49,331 nt of DNA. Origin: PUPG01 sp041686485. GTDB lineage: Bacteria; Bacteroidota; Bacteroidia; Bacteroidales; UBA7960. The notes below the pieces were generated by a model that did not search any database, was not told where the DNA came from, and worked only from the letters and a program-made list of their open reading frames with translations. The stretch lies in NCBI GenBank assembly GCA_041686485.1, contig JAWLDT010000014.1, forward strand, positions 1 to 49,331, read 5' to 3'. Positions 15,907 through 25,497 of the stretch are shown in pieces. Position 1 is the stretch's first letter. The number at the start of each line of letters is the position of its first letter. The position numbers were made by a program, and so were the translations under genes.

Positions 15907-16836
15907 ATGTCGCTCGAAGCACTGAATGTTACAAAATATTACGGTCAACAGAAAGCCCTGGACGATGTCTCCTTTTCCATCAGCCAGGGGGAAGTAGTGG
16001 CGTTGCTGGGTCCAAACGGTGCCGGGAAGTCTACCATGATGAAGATAATCGCCTGTTACCTGCCACAGACTTCCGGTGTCGTCAAAGTATGCGGACATGA
16101 TGTTCTGCATAGCCCGCTGAAAGTAAAGGCTGTCACCGGTTATCTGCCCGAGAATAACCCGCTCTATTATGACATGTATGTCAAAGAGTATCTGCATTTT
16201 ATTGCAGGAATGCATAAGTTGGGTAACAAGAGCAGGCAGCGTGTTGAGGAGGTTGTGGAGATGACCGGCCTTGGACCGGAATATCGTAAAACCATCGGTA
16301 AGTTATCAAAAGGGTTTCGCCAGCGCGTTGGGCTTGCACAGGCCCTGATCCACGATCCGAAGGTGCTGATCCTCGATGAACCTACTTCCGGTCTGGATCC
16401 CAACCAGCTGGTAGAGATACGGCAGCTGATCAAAACAATCGGCCAGGAGAAAACCGTGATCCTGTCAACCCATATCATGCAGGAAGTGGAAGCGGTTTGC
16501 AGCCGGGTGATGATCATCAATAAGGGAAGGATTATCACAGATAAACCCACGGATGAAGTGCGTCTGCTGAACAAAGCCAAACACGTTATCCGGGTTGCTT
16601 TTGATCAGACGATAAATACGGAAAAACTGGCAGCGATGAATGATGTGATGGAGGTCGTTCATGAAGATGGGACGGAATACAGTGTATTTACCGGTACCAG
16701 TCGTGACATTCGGCCGGATATCTTTCATTTTGCTGTGGAGGAGGGTGTGGTTCTTTTATCCATGCAGCAACACGAACAGAGCCTTGAAAAGGTTTTCCGG
16801 GAAATAACGGAAGAAAGGGTACGCGACGATCTATAA
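15907..16836 (+). CDS. gldA: GldA-type ABC transporter ATP-binding protein
   Basis: A 309-residue ABC ATPase. Walker A is GPNGAGKST, the signature loop LSKGFRQRVGLAQAL, and Walker B VLILDEPTSGLDP. The N-terminus and the NNPLYYDMYVKEYL segment match GldA, the ATPase of the Bacteroidota GldAFG transporter linked to gliding motility and type IX secretion. No permease genes (gldF, gldG) follow; the next gene is on the other strand, so they would be elsewhere. GldA homologues are also common in non-gliding members, so motility cannot be inferred. The 3' end overlaps nadD by six bases, convergently. Confidence 0.88.
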   Translation: MSLEALNVTKYYGQQKALDDVSFSISQGEVVALLGPNGAGKSTMMKIIACYLPQTSGVVKVCGHDVLHSPLKVKAVTGYLPENNPLYYDMYVKEYLHFIAGMHKLGNKSRQRVEEVVEMTGLGPEYRKTIGKLSKGFRQRVGLAQALIHDPKVLILDEPTSGLDPNQLVEIRQLIKTIGQEKTVILSTHIMQEVEAVCSRVMIINKGRIITDKPTDEVRLLNKAKHVIRVAFDQTINTEKLAAMNDVMEVVHEDGTEYSVFTGTSRDIRPDIFHFAVEEGVVLLSMQQHEQSLEKVFREITEERVRDDL

Positions 16837-17427
16837 CCTGGAGTAATATCCCGACTCCTTTATTATTTTTAACACCGGCTCAGGTACCAGGTACCGTGGC
16901 TCTTTCCCTTCCATGATGGCCTCCCTGATCCGGGTGGATGAGATTTCCAGACGGGGGGCACCGGCCAGGGTAATCGACGGATGGGAGGCAAAGGAAGTGT
17001 CATCAGTATCGGGCCGTGGGTACACATAAACATTTACCAGGGAAAGGATTTCCTGGTAATCTTTCCATTGGTCAAAAGAAGCCAGGTTGTCGGAACCGAT
17101 CAACAAGGTAAATAACTTTTCCGGATAGGTCTCCTGAAGTTTTTTTATGGTATAAACGGTATAAGAAGGAAGTGGCATGTTAAGCTCAATATCGCAAAGC
17201 TGGAACCTGTCATTACCGGCAATGGCCGTCTGTAAGAGCTGCATGCGGCTTTGCTCATCCAGCATGCTTTCGTCCGTTTTGAACGGATTCTGAGGAGACA
17301 ATACAAACCAGACCTCTTCGATACCGGTGTATTGGATGAAATACTGGGCGATGATGAGGTGTCCGGTATGGACAGGGTTAAAGGATCCAAATAATAGCCC
17401 TGTGTGCATCGGCTGTTGCGCTTTCAT
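16831..17427 (-). CDS. nadD: Nicotinate-nucleotide adenylyltransferase
   Basis: A 198-residue NMN/NaMN adenylyltransferase that makes deamido-NAD in NAD synthesis. The nucleotidyl-transfer motif GSFNPVHTGH and the C-terminal ISSTRIRE motif are both intact. It is the last gene of a yicC-gmk-nadD run on the minus strand, 30 bases after gmk. The start could also be the second Met (MHTGLLFGSFNP), six residues in. Confidence 0.96.
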   Translation of the reverse strand: MKAQQPMHTGLLFGSFNPVHTGHLIIAQYFIQYTGIEEVWFVLSPQNPFKTDESMLDEQSRMQLLQTAIAGNDRFQLCDIELNMPLPSYTVYTIKKLQETYPEKLFTLLIGSDNLASFDQWKDYQEILSLVNVYVYPRPDTDDTSFASHPSITLAGAPRLEISSTRIREAIMEGKEPRYLVPEPVLKIIKESGYYSRL

Positions 17428-17457
17428 GATTGGTTGATTCGTGCAGGAACTGTTTTG

Positions 17458-18024
17458 TTAGTCGTGGATAAACTGTTGAACAAGGGAATTTGCTTCCCGG
17501 ATGGCAGTTTCCAGATGGTCATTCACGACAATATGGTCGAACTGAGCGGCGTAAGATAATTCCTCCCGGGCTTTCCCGATGCGTTCCTGCAGACTTTTTT
17601 CCGTTTCTGTTCCCCTGTTGGTCAGGCGCTTCTTAAGCGCTTCCAGCGAAGGCGGTTTAATAAATATTGCCAGCGAACGTGCCGGGTATTGCTTTTTGAT
17701 GTTGACACCGCCGGCCACATCTACATCAAAAACCACATGTTTGCCATCTTTCCATATGCGTTCCACCTCTGACTTAAGGGTACCATAGTAGCTGCCCGGA
17801 TAAACCTCTTCCCATTCCAGGAATGCGCCTTCGTTGATTTTTTGCCGGAATGCTTCCGGCGACAGGAAGTAATAATCTCTCCCATCCACCTCCCCGGCTC
17901 TTTGCGGGCGGCTACAGGCTGATACTGAGAACGTCAGTTCAGGTGTTTCTTTTAAGACGCCTCTCACAATGCTTGTTTTACCGGCACCCGAAGGGGCTGA
18001 AAAAATAATCAACTTCCCCTGCAT
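17458..18024 (-). CDS. gmk: Guanylate kinase
   Basis: A 188-residue enzyme that phosphorylates GMP to GDP. The P-loop SAPSGAGKTSI and the GMP-binding segment around SRPQRAGEVDGRDYYFLS are intact. It begins one base after the yicC stop, so the two are tightly coupled, an arrangement seen in many bacteria. Confidence 0.97.
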   Translation of the reverse strand: MQGKLIIFSAPSGAGKTSIVRGVLKETPELTFSVSACSRPQRAGEVDGRDYYFLSPEAFRQKINEGAFLEWEEVYPGSYYGTLKSEVERIWKDGKHVVFDVDVAGGVNIKKQYPARSLAIFIKPPSLEALKKRLTNRGTETEKSLQERIGKAREELSYAAQFDHIVVNDHLETAIREANSLVQQFIHD

Positions 18025-18025
18025 A

Positions 18026-18901
18026 TTATAAAATATTCATTAGTTGCTCCTTGATTTTTTCAAGCTCATCTTTCATCTGCACAACGATCTTCTGTATACC
18101 GGCATCATTGGCTTTGCTGCCGATGGTGTTGATCTCACGACCAAGCTCCTGGGCAATGAAGTGTAGTTTTTTTCCTGAAGATTGATCTTCTTCCAGTGTC
18201 TGTTCAAAATAGCTAAGATGCTGTTCAAGCCTGACCATCTCTTCCGTAATATCGAGTTTCTCCAAATAGTAAAGCAGCTCTTGTTCGAAACGATTGGGGT
18301 CGGCGTTGGATGCCTCCTCCAATGACTCCAGGCTTTTTTGCAGCTTTTGCCTGATGGCCGCGGTGCGCTTTTCTTCTAGTGGCGGAATGGCTTCCCGCAG
18401 CCGGCGTATGTTATCAATACGTTCAACCAGGTCTTTCTCCAACCTTTGGCCTTCCGTGATACGATAATGATCGGTTTGCCCGATCGCTTCCCGTATGGAG
18501 GTCAACAAAGCGTCCCATGTTTCATCGTCCGGATCTTCTGTTTCCTGATAAAGCACTTCGGGCAGTCGCAGAATGGCCGGGATCAGATTTTCCGAAACCG
18601 GGGCCTCTACCCTGGCAGCAAACTCAGTCAGTTCCCTGTAATATTTCTCCATCAGGGGTTTATTCAAAGCGAAACCGGAAGGGTCATCATGATTGTCAAT
18701 ACTGATCACCAGCTCTGCTTTCCCTCGCTGCAATTGCTGTGTCAACAGGGAGCGGATCTCCTGCTCTTTGCTCCTGAATTCTGCAGGCAGTCTGAGATTG
18801 ATGTCGAAATATTTGCTGTTGAGGGTCTTCAGCTCGGTGTTGAACGTCTTGTCGTCAAGACGGCAAACGGATTTGCCATACCCTGTCATGGATTTGATCA
18901 T
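18026..18901 (-). CDS. yicC: YicC family endoribonuclease
   Basis: A 291-residue member of the YicC/YloC family, recently shown in E. coli to be an endoribonuclease. The N-terminal MIKSMTGYG and the C-terminal QELGREINTIGSKANDAGIQ signatures are both present, separated by a long helical region. It heads the yicC-gmk-nadD run. Confidence 0.95.
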   Translation of the reverse strand: MIKSMTGYGKSVCRLDDKTFNTELKTLNSKYFDINLRLPAEFRSKEQEIRSLLTQQLQRGKAELVISIDNHDDPSGFALNKPLMEKYYRELTEFAARVEAPVSENLIPAILRLPEVLYQETEDPDDETWDALLTSIREAIGQTDHYRITEGQRLEKDLVERIDNIRRLREAIPPLEEKRTAAIRQKLQKSLESLEEASNADPNRFEQELLYYLEKLDITEEMVRLEQHLSYFEQTLEEDQSSGKKLHFIAQELGREINTIGSKANDAGIQKIVVQMKDELEKIKEQLMNIL

Positions 18902-18994
18902 ACTTTTTTTTACAAATATAATTATTATTGACAGCTACAACCGTAAGCCATGTCATTTGTTTGATGCTTCATTTTTAATTACAATAGTTTTGTG

Positions 18995-19002
18995 TATTTT
19001 TG
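18995..19002 (+). promoter_or_regulatory. -7 promoter box TATTTTTG
   Basis: It ends seven bases before the ATG at 19010, so the message would have at most a few bases of leader. No clear -33 TTG. Confidence 0.5.
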
Positions 19003-19009
19003 ATCTGTG

Positions 19010-19771
19010 ATGAGAAGGGTGTTTACGATAGGACTAGTGGTGTTGGTGCTGGTGGCCAGCCCGTTCTATGCCAGCGGTCAGATGTTCCGGGGCGGACTGG
19101 AAGGGGGGCTTACTGCCACTCAGGCTTCGCAGGATCAGGCCAGTGGGTACGACAAGCTGGGATGGTACGCCTCCGTTTTTACCAATATGGATATAAGTGA
19201 ACACGCACGGCTGCAACTGGAGCTGATGTATATCCAGAAAGGCAGCCGCGATTTTTTTGACCCTTACCATGAAGAGCATCAGAATGGTAATAAACTATTA
19301 TTTTCGGAAAAACAGGAAAACAATGATGAGCCTCCCGAAGAATCCTACCGGAATTACAAATTGTACCTTCATTATGTAGAAATACCACTGGTTTTGCAAT
19401 TTGACTTTTCGGCCGCGACAAGGCTTCCTTACATCGAGCAACTCGCGGGCGAATTCGGGTTGTCGGTGTCAACGGTTGTAGGGCATTTTGAAGAAGATGA
19501 AGGACTGAACATTACCGATGATATGGCCGATCTGCAGCCGTTCCACTTTGCCGAGCTGAATCTCCTGACCGGCCTTTTGTATCCCATTACGGATCAGCTT
19601 AATTTTCACGTACGATATTCTCAGGGAATTACGCCTTTCCGACCTCCGGCTTCTGAGGAAGAGAGACCCAGGGAGTGGTATGAGTTGTTCGGACAGTGGT
19701 ACGACTGGGGGCAGTTTAATACGGTGTTGAGTTTCGGACTATCCTATACTTTCTATGCAGAAAACCGTTAG
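19010..19771 (+). CDS. PorT-like outer-membrane beta-barrel protein
   Basis: A 253-residue secreted protein. A signal peptide (residues 1 to about 22, cut after FYASG) is followed by alternating strands with many Tyr and Phe, such as RLQLELMYIQKGS and LNFHVRYSQGI, and an aromatic-rich C-terminal strand. This is the pattern of the PorT/outer-membrane-barrel family common in Bacteroidota. The ATG at 19010 is preferred to the GTG at 19007. There is no operon partner: yicC is divergent and the response regulator downstream has its own promoter. The specific function is unknown. Confidence 0.82.
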   Translation: MRRVFTIGLVVLVLVASPFYASGQMFRGGLEGGLTATQASQDQASGYDKLGWYASVFTNMDISEHARLQLELMYIQKGSRDFFDPYHEEHQNGNKLLFSEKQENNDEPPEESYRNYKLYLHYVEIPLVLQFDFSAATRLPYIEQLAGEFGLSVSTVVGHFEEDEGLNITDDMADLQPFHFAELNLLTGLLYPITDQLNFHVRYSQGITPFRPPASEEERPREWYELFGQWYDWGQFNTVLSFGLSYTFYAENR

Positions 19772-19952
19772 TAATTTTCTGTTTTTTGGTATTGATTGGT
19801 TTTAATATGCTCACCAGCCCACCTGTTCGTTCATCGGGTTTAAGCCAATCAGGATTCCAACGGTTGCAGCTATAGACGTTAACTGGCTGTAAAGTCTGCA
19901 TTAAAAAATAATTAAACCCAGATAAATATAGCGTGTACGGGCAGAAGTTATG

Positions 19953-19960
19953 TATTTTTG
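19953..19960 (+). promoter_or_regulatory. -7 promoter box TATTTTTG
   Basis: A perfect match 26 bases before the response-regulator ATG. Confidence 0.6.
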
Positions 19961-19986
19961 TATAGAACCTTATCATTTTTAACAGT

Positions 19987-20709
19987 ATGGCCGACACCAA
20001 TTACACGATACTGCTCGTTGATGATGAGCCGGATATCCTTTCTTTTCTGAGTTATAACCTGAAGAAAGAAGGATTTAACGTTTTTACGGCTGACAATGGC
20101 CCTGCAGGAATCGCGCTGGCTGGCAAGCATCATCCTCATCTGATCATCCTTGATGTAATGATGCCCGGAATGGATGGTATGGAAGTATGCAGTGAACTAA
20201 AAAAGAATCCGGAGTTATCCCATACACTGATTGCCTTTCTTACCGCCCGGAATGAGGATTATTCCCAGCTTGCCGGGTTTGATGCCGGCGGGGATGATTA
20301 TATTGCCAAACCTGTTAAGCCCAAACTTTTGGTAAGCCGGGTTAAAGCCCTGCTTCGTCGTTCCCGGTCACAGGAAAAAGCACCCGTAATGATTACCGCC
20401 GGTGACTTGCAAATTGACCGCGACCGCTATGTAGTTTATCAGCAGGGTCAGAAAATTATCCTGCCGCGTAAAGAGTTCGAACTGTTGGCACTACTGATGT
20501 CTTATCCGGATAAGGTGTTTTCCCGGGAAGAGATCTTCTCCAGGGTATGGGGCAATGATGTGGTTGTCGGAGAGCGGACCATCGATGTGCACATTCGGAA
20601 ACTCCGGGAAAAACTTGCCATCGATCATATCAAGACCGTAAAAGGAGTAGGGTACCGGTTTGAGGCGGAACCGGACAACAGCATGACAGCAAATCCAGAT
20701 ACGCCATAG
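19987..20709 (+). CDS. OmpR-family response regulator
   Basis: A 240-residue two-component response regulator. The receiver domain (about 6-120) has acidic residues at DDE near the N-terminus, the phospho-acceptor Asp56 in ILDVMMPGMDG, and Lys in AKPVKP. A winged-helix DNA-binding domain follows (about 130-230; LLALLMSYPDKVFSREEI ... VDVHIRKLREKL-type). It is followed after six bases by its histidine kinase. It resembles PhoB/RprY-type regulators, but the signal is unknown. Confidence 0.95.
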   Translation: MADTNYTILLVDDEPDILSFLSYNLKKEGFNVFTADNGPAGIALAGKHHPHLIILDVMMPGMDGMEVCSELKKNPELSHTLIAFLTARNEDYSQLAGFDAGGDDYIAKPVKPKLLVSRVKALLRRSRSQEKAPVMITAGDLQIDRDRYVVYQQGQKIILPRKEFELLALLMSYPDKVFSREEIFSRVWGNDVVVGERTIDVHIRKLREKLAIDHIKTVKGVGYRFEAEPDNSMTANPDTP

Positions 20710-20715
20710 AACTTC

Positions 20716-21777
20716 ATGAAAAATGCTTCTCCGCGAAAGTTAGCCCTGTCGTCAGCCGTTACGATAACGCTGTTCCTGGTTCTTTTTCTGATAATCATAG
20801 ATTATGTATTGAGATATTCTTTCCCTTTACTTGTATATGCCCTGCTAAGCCTATCCCTGCTCGCAGTCTCTTTTTTTCTGTTTTATTATATTTTGAATCA
20901 TTTTATCTATAATAAGATCAGGCTGATTTATAAAACCATTCGTGAGATGAAAGTGCCTCGTGAGCAGCGCAGTAAGAAACCTTTCCGCTCCGGTGATATC
21001 ATTTTGGAAGCCAGTGAAGAAGTAGAGGCCTGGGCCAGAGATAAGAAAAAGGAGATCGATGACCTGAAGAAGATGGAGGCCTACCGGCGCGAGTTCCTCG
21101 GGAATGTATCGCATGAGCTGAAAACGCCGATATTCAATATTCAGGGTTATGTGCTTACATTGCTTGATGGTGGCCTTGATGATCCGCAAATTAACCAGGA
21201 TTACCTGCTTCGTACTGAACAAAGTATTGACAGGATGATATCTATTGTGGAAGATCTTGAAGATATCGCCAAACTTGAAGCAGGGGAGGCAAAATTACGG
21301 TATAGTCATTTTGATATGACTGCCCTGGTCCGGGCCATGTTTGAGCAACTGGAGATGGATGCAGCAGAAAAACAGATTCGCCTGACTTTTGGCCGGCATA
21401 ATGCTTATCCGGTGATGGTTTTTGCCGATCGTCAGAAGATCCAGCAGGTTATCTCCAACCTGATTGTAAATGCCATCAAGTATAACAAGGAAGGTGGTTA
21501 TGTAAAGGTTAGTTTTTTCGATATGGATAAACACATCCTGACCGAGGTGACCGATGAAGGCGAAGGGATAGACCGCCGGGAATTGCCGCGTGTATTCGAA
21601 CGGTTCTACCGGGGCGACAAGAGTCGCTCCAGAAACGCGGGCGGCGGTTCCGGTTTGGGTCTGGCTATCGTGAAACATATAATCGAAGCCCACGACCAGA
21701 CCATTAATGTAAGAAGCACACCCGGTGTGGGGACAACCTTTGCTTTTACGTTGAAGAAAGGGAAAGCTGTTCGCTGA
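20716..21777 (+). CDS. Sensor histidine kinase
   Basis: A 353-residue membrane kinase. Two hydrophobic helices lie close together (about 12-32 and 36-56), leaving almost no periplasmic sensor domain. A short linker leads to the dimerisation domain with His133 in VSHELKTP, then the ATP-binding domain with N box (NLIVNAIKYN), G1 (DEGEGID), F box (FERFYR) and G2 (GGGSGLGLAI). It resembles PhoR-type kinases without a PAS domain, so it probably senses membrane state or a partner protein rather than a ligand. It is co-transcribed with the response regulator. The TonB-dependent receptor that follows is a possible target. Confidence 0.94.
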   Translation: MKNASPRKLALSSAVTITLFLVLFLIIIDYVLRYSFPLLVYALLSLSLLAVSFFLFYYILNHFIYNKIRLIYKTIREMKVPREQRSKKPFRSGDIILEASEEVEAWARDKKKEIDDLKKMEAYRREFLGNVSHELKTPIFNIQGYVLTLLDGGLDDPQINQDYLLRTEQSIDRMISIVEDLEDIAKLEAGEAKLRYSHFDMTALVRAMFEQLEMDAAEKQIRLTFGRHNAYPVMVFADRQKIQQVISNLIVNAIKYNKEGGYVKVSFFDMDKHILTEVTDEGEGIDRRELPRVFERFYRGDKSRSRNAGGGSGLGLAIVKHIIEAHDQTINVRSTPGVGTTFAFTLKKGKAVR

Positions 21778-22189
21778 TTTACTCCCCGAAAGACCTACTG
21801 CAGTAATATGCCTTAGGATGGGTCACATCAAAATCCTACTGCACATTATCCCGACGCTGACCCTCTCTTCGTTTTAATTTCAAAGCTTCATTCCTTCATC
21901 ACATCCAACCCTGTTGCTAAACAATCCCCGTCAAATTTAATATATACAAGTAAACATATATATTATGAGCAGATTATTAATTTTTCGTGAACAACTTTAG
22001 TCGGTTACAACATTGTTTGATCTTTCAAAGAGCTAATTTTAATAAAATTTTATGGGCTTTTAATAGGCAGTTTACATCAACTTAATGGTTATTTAATGCG
22101 GATTTTCGGTTCTGCATCTGGTGATGCTTTACTTTTGTGTCTCAAAAACAATAGCTTCTATTTATCCTTATTACAAACCAAAACAAACA
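21778..22189. other. Regulatory region before the TonB receptor
   Basis: About 410 bases without a real gene. It holds a 9-bp AT-rich inverted repeat, TAATATATA (21938-21946) with TATATATTA (21957-21965), spaced by ten bases, and the -7 box at 22130. The left part (21790-21840) contains a TAGGAT/ATCCTA pair that may be a weak terminator for the kinase. The inverted repeat is a candidate operator. Confidence 0.4.
22130..22137 (+). promoter_or_regulatory. -7 promoter box TACTTTTG
   Basis: A perfect TAnnTTTG match. It lies inside the longest possible reading of the receptor gene (from 22121), which argues that translation starts at 22190 or 22196. Confidence 0.55.
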
Positions 22190-25100
22190 ATGCAAATGAA
22201 ACGAAAAGCGACGTTTTTTGTCATGATGATGGCACTCATGCTGTTGGTTGCTCCTCAGTTTGTGGTAGCACAGGGGACTGTGGGTGCAGCCTTTAACGGG
22301 GTTGTAACAGATGCTGAGGGAGAGACTCTTCCCGGGGCGACTGTCATTGCGGTTCACATACCTTCCGGAACCGAATATGGTACGGTGACCCGAGCGGATG
22401 GCCGGTTTAACCTGCGTAACCTCCGTGTAGGCGGGCCTTACACTGTAAAGGTTACCTTTGTCGGTTACCGGGCGGCTGAGGAGACAGGAATCAACCTGGA
22501 ACTCGGACAGGACTATACCATCAATTTCGAATTGGTAGACGAGGCTGTTGAGCTTGGAATGGTGGCTGTCTACGCCCAGCGCGATGCGCTCATTTCCGGC
22601 GATCGTACCGGGGCAAGCTCACGTGTGAGCCGCGAACAACTGGATGCACTCCCGTCGATCAACAGGAGTATTCAGGACTTTACCCGCCTGAGTCCACAGG
22701 TGAGTGGTAACAACATTGCCGGTCGTAGTGGGCGCCGGAATGCAATCCAGATTGATGGGGTGACCTTCGACGATCGTTTTGGTCTGGGTTCGGATGCGAT
22801 CCCAACCATCGGTAACCCGATCTCTCTCGATGCTATTGAGGAGTTTCAGGTAGCCATCTCCCCTTTCGATGTCAGGGAAGGTAACTTTACCGGGGGGTCT
22901 ATCAATGCGGTAACCCGCAGTGGTACAAACGACCTGGAAGGCTCTGCCTATTTCTTTGGCCGTAACCAGGAGCTGGTTAGTGGTGACCTGATGGGCGAAG
23001 AACGCCCGATTGATGACTTCGATGAGTACCAGACAGGTTTGCGCCTGGGCGGGCCCATCGTGGAGAATGAGCTGTTCTTTTTTGTAAACGCTGAAGTCAA
23101 GCGCGAAAACAGCCCAATCTTTGACTACGAAGGCGCTCAGTTCAGAGGTGAACGGGCAGCACTTGATGAGATCATCAGTATCGCCAGGGACAAGTGGGGG
23201 TACGATCCCGGCGGTTATGACAGAATGAGCCAGCGAACAGATGACTGGAAAATCTTTACCAAGCTCGACTGGAATATTTCCAATGTCCACCGGCTCACTT
23301 ATCAGCAAAACCTGGTAAATGGCTATGATGACCGGGGTATTTCAAGGGGGTTCAACAGCTTTTCGCTTTCCAACCGCCAGTACAGACAGCGTGGTAACCA
23401 GAGTAACTTCTCATTGCGGCTCAACAGTGCCTGGTCTGAAAACCTGATCTCTGAGGTAAAAGTTGCTTATACCCGTCTGCGCCAGGAAGCAGACTACGGT
23501 GATAATCCTTTCCCCTCGGTCAGGGTTGAAACACCGGGTGGCTACAATGTGGATTTTGGGGTGGAACGTTTCCGTCATGCCAATCAGCTGGATCAGGATT
23601 ATGTTGAATTCACCGCCAACATGACCTATTTTACCGGTGATCATACCCTTACCTTTGGTACCAATAACTATCTGAATTCCTTCAGAAACCTTTTTATCCA
23701 GGATGCGCTGGGTACCTATACGTTTTCCAATATCTATGACGAGAATGATGATTTGGTGCAAAGTGGTATTGACCGTTTTGAGATGGGTGCTCCCAACAGG
23801 TATCAATATAGCTATTCTACAGATGTTGATGCTTATGGCCGTCTGCCGGAAGCCAACTGGGGATATAATACCTTTGCGGTATATACGCAGGATGAATGGC
23901 GCATTAATCAGGAATTCACCATGACACTCGGTGTGCGTGCCGATCTGGTAGTTTTTACCGACGATCCACCCAGTAACCCTACTTTTGCACAAGACTTTTC
24001 CGGGTATGATACAAGCGAGGTGCCGGATCCAACCCTTCAGCTTAACCCCCGTTTAGGGTTTAACTGGAATGATGGAGAAACCCAGGTGCGTGGTGGTATA
24101 GGCCTCTTCTCTGGTGGCGAACCCGGTGTATGGCTCTCCAACCAGTATTCAAACACAGGGGTAGACGTGGCACGCCTCGATGAAAGAAATACATTTGATG
24201 CAGGCTTCTTTAGTCCCGACACGGACAATCAGCCACTTCCCGGCGGCGACGCCAACGGTCTTGACCCTATCGAAACCAGTGAGGTTAACATCACCGACCC
24301 TGACTTTAAGATCAATCAGATCCTTCGTTCAAACCTTGGTTTGGAACAGCGCCTGCCCTGGGACCTCGTCGGTACAGTAGAACTTATCTATAGCAATAAC
24401 CTTCATGATATCGATTACCAGAACCTGAACCTGGGCCAGGCCAACCCCAATGTGGTTACAACAGACGGACGCCCTTTCTTTGGCGATGTGGAAATCGATG
24501 AAGATGGAAATGCTCACTTTGACCAAACACGTGTAAGTAATAACTTTACAAACGTTCTTCTGCTTACAAATACCAACGAAGGTCATCAGTACAGCATCAC
24601 CGGTCAGCTTCGTAAAGAATTCAGCAGCGGGTGGTTTGCTGACCTGTCTTATACGTTTGCCGACGGTACTTCAGTGAATGACGGTACCAGCAGCCGTGCC
24701 ATCTCAAACTGGCAGTATAATGAAGTTCCTGGTGATCCCAACAATTCGCCTGCATACAGGTCAATACACATCACAAGGCACCGTGTCCTGGGTATAGCCT
24801 CTTATCAGTTGCAATACGGTCGCCAGTCCACCACGTTCTCATTAATCTATGAAGGAAGGTCCGGACGTCCATATCACTATATCCACTATACACCGTTCTT
24901 CTATGGCTATAGCGCGAATGGCGATTATCGAGGCTCCAATGACCTCGTATACGTTCCCAACTCACCTGATGAGGTGAACCTTGTTAGCAATAACTGGGAA
25001 GAGCTCGATGCTTTTATAAGCGCTAACCCCGGTCTTGATGATTTTCGGGGAGAGATCACGGAGCGTGGTGCTGATATCCAGCCATGGGTGAACCATATTG

Positions 25101-25417
25101 ATTTCCGCGTTTCACATCAGATTCGTACAACCGGAACACAGTCAATTGAAATTACCTTCGATATTCTCAACTTTAACAACATGATAGGTAATCTGTTTGG
25201 CCAAAACTGGGGGATTGAACGTGTTGCCAGTTATGGAACCGTATCTGAAATTACGTTCGAAGGCTACGATGCTACAGAACTGGATGATGGTACCATTGAA
25301 CTGAAACCACGGATCAGTTTTGATCCCGACAGGGTTCCCACCAACGAAGACCAGTACTCCCTTCAAAATCTTAGCTCCAGATGGCGGGCTCAGATCGGAA
25401 TACGCTATAACCTGTAA
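22190..25417 (+). CDS. Oar-like TonB-dependent receptor
   Basis: A receptor of 1075 residues. A signal peptide (about 1-28, ending VVAQ) is followed by a carboxypeptidase-like regulatory domain (about 32-115; GVVTDAEGETLPGATVIAV...), a plug domain (about 130-250; QIDGVTFDDRF, RSGTNDLEGSAYFFGRN) and a large outer-membrane barrel. The plug-plus-Oar barrel layout and the lack of a SusD partner downstream place it with Oar/Cna-B-type receptors rather than SusC. Its ligand is unknown. The start is ATG 22190 or 22196; earlier ATGs overlap the promoter box. It is followed by a strong terminator and preceded by a two-component system that may control it. Confidence 0.93.
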   Translation: MQMKRKATFFVMMMALMLLVAPQFVVAQGTVGAAFNGVVTDAEGETLPGATVIAVHIPSGTEYGTVTRADGRFNLRNLRVGGPYTVKVTFVGYRAAEETGINLELGQDYTINFELVDEAVELGMVAVYAQRDALISGDRTGASSRVSREQLDALPSINRSIQDFTRLSPQVSGNNIAGRSGRRNAIQIDGVTFDDRFGLGSDAIPTIGNPISLDAIEEFQVAISPFDVREGNFTGGSINAVTRSGTNDLEGSAYFFGRNQELVSGDLMGEERPIDDFDEYQTGLRLGGPIVENELFFFVNAEVKRENSPIFDYEGAQFRGERAALDEIISIARDKWGYDPGGYDRMSQRTDDWKIFTKLDWNISNVHRLTYQQNLVNGYDDRGISRGFNSFSLSNRQYRQRGNQSNFSLRLNSAWSENLISEVKVAYTRLRQEADYGDNPFPSVRVETPGGYNVDFGVERFRHANQLDQDYVEFTANMTYFTGDHTLTFGTNNYLNSFRNLFIQDALGTYTFSNIYDENDDLVQSGIDRFEMGAPNRYQYSYSTDVDAYGRLPEANWGYNTFAVYTQDEWRINQEFTMTLGVRADLVVFTDDPPSNPTFAQDFSGYDTSEVPDPTLQLNPRLGFNWNDGETQVRGGIGLFSGGEPGVWLSNQYSNTGVDVARLDERNTFDAGFFSPDTDNQPLPGGDANGLDPIETSEVNITDPDFKINQILRSNLGLEQRLPWDLVGTVELIYSNNLHDIDYQNLNLGQANPNVVTTDGRPFFGDVEIDEDGNAHFDQTRVSNNFTNVLLLTNTNEGHQYSITGQLRKEFSSGWFADLSYTFADGTSVNDGTSSRAISNWQYNEVPGDPNNSPAYRSIHITRHRVLGIASYQLQYGRQSTTFSLIYEGRSGRPYHYIHYTPFFYGYSANGDYRGSNDLVYVPNSPDEVNLVSNNWEELDAFISANPGLDDFRGEITERGADIQPWVNHIDFRVSHQIRTTGTQSIEITFDILNFNNMIGNLFGQNWGIERVASYGTVSEITFEGYDATELDDGTIELKPRISFDPDRVPTNEDQYSLQNLSSRWRAQIGIRYNL

Positions 25418-25434
25418 ACCGGTTCAGAAACAGG

Positions 25435-25470
25435 AAAAAAAACCGCTTCCGCCAGGGGAGCGGTTTTTTT
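25435..25470 (+). terminator. Rho-independent terminator
   Basis: AACCGCT(T)CC (25441-25450) pairs with GGAGCGGTT (25457-25465) with one bulged T and a six-base loop, flanked by A8 and T7 tracts. It ends transcription of the TonB-dependent receptor and, because it is symmetrical, could work from both sides. Confidence 0.88.
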
Positions 25471-25485
25471 GTCTAAGGAATTACC

Positions 25486-25493
25486 TATCTTTG
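25486..25493 (+). promoter_or_regulatory. -7 promoter box TATCTTTG
   Basis: It ends four bases before the ATG at 25498, which implies a leaderless message. Confidence 0.6.
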
Positions 25494-25497
25494 TTTT

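Noticed and set aside
15907..16836. Gliding motility of the organism inferred from gldA
   Set aside because: GldA homologues occur in many non-gliding Bacteroidota, and no other gld or spr genes are in the window.
22121..22189. Longer N-terminus for the TonB-dependent receptor
   Set aside because: The -7 box TACTTTTG lies inside it, and the signal peptide starts at 22190 or 22196.
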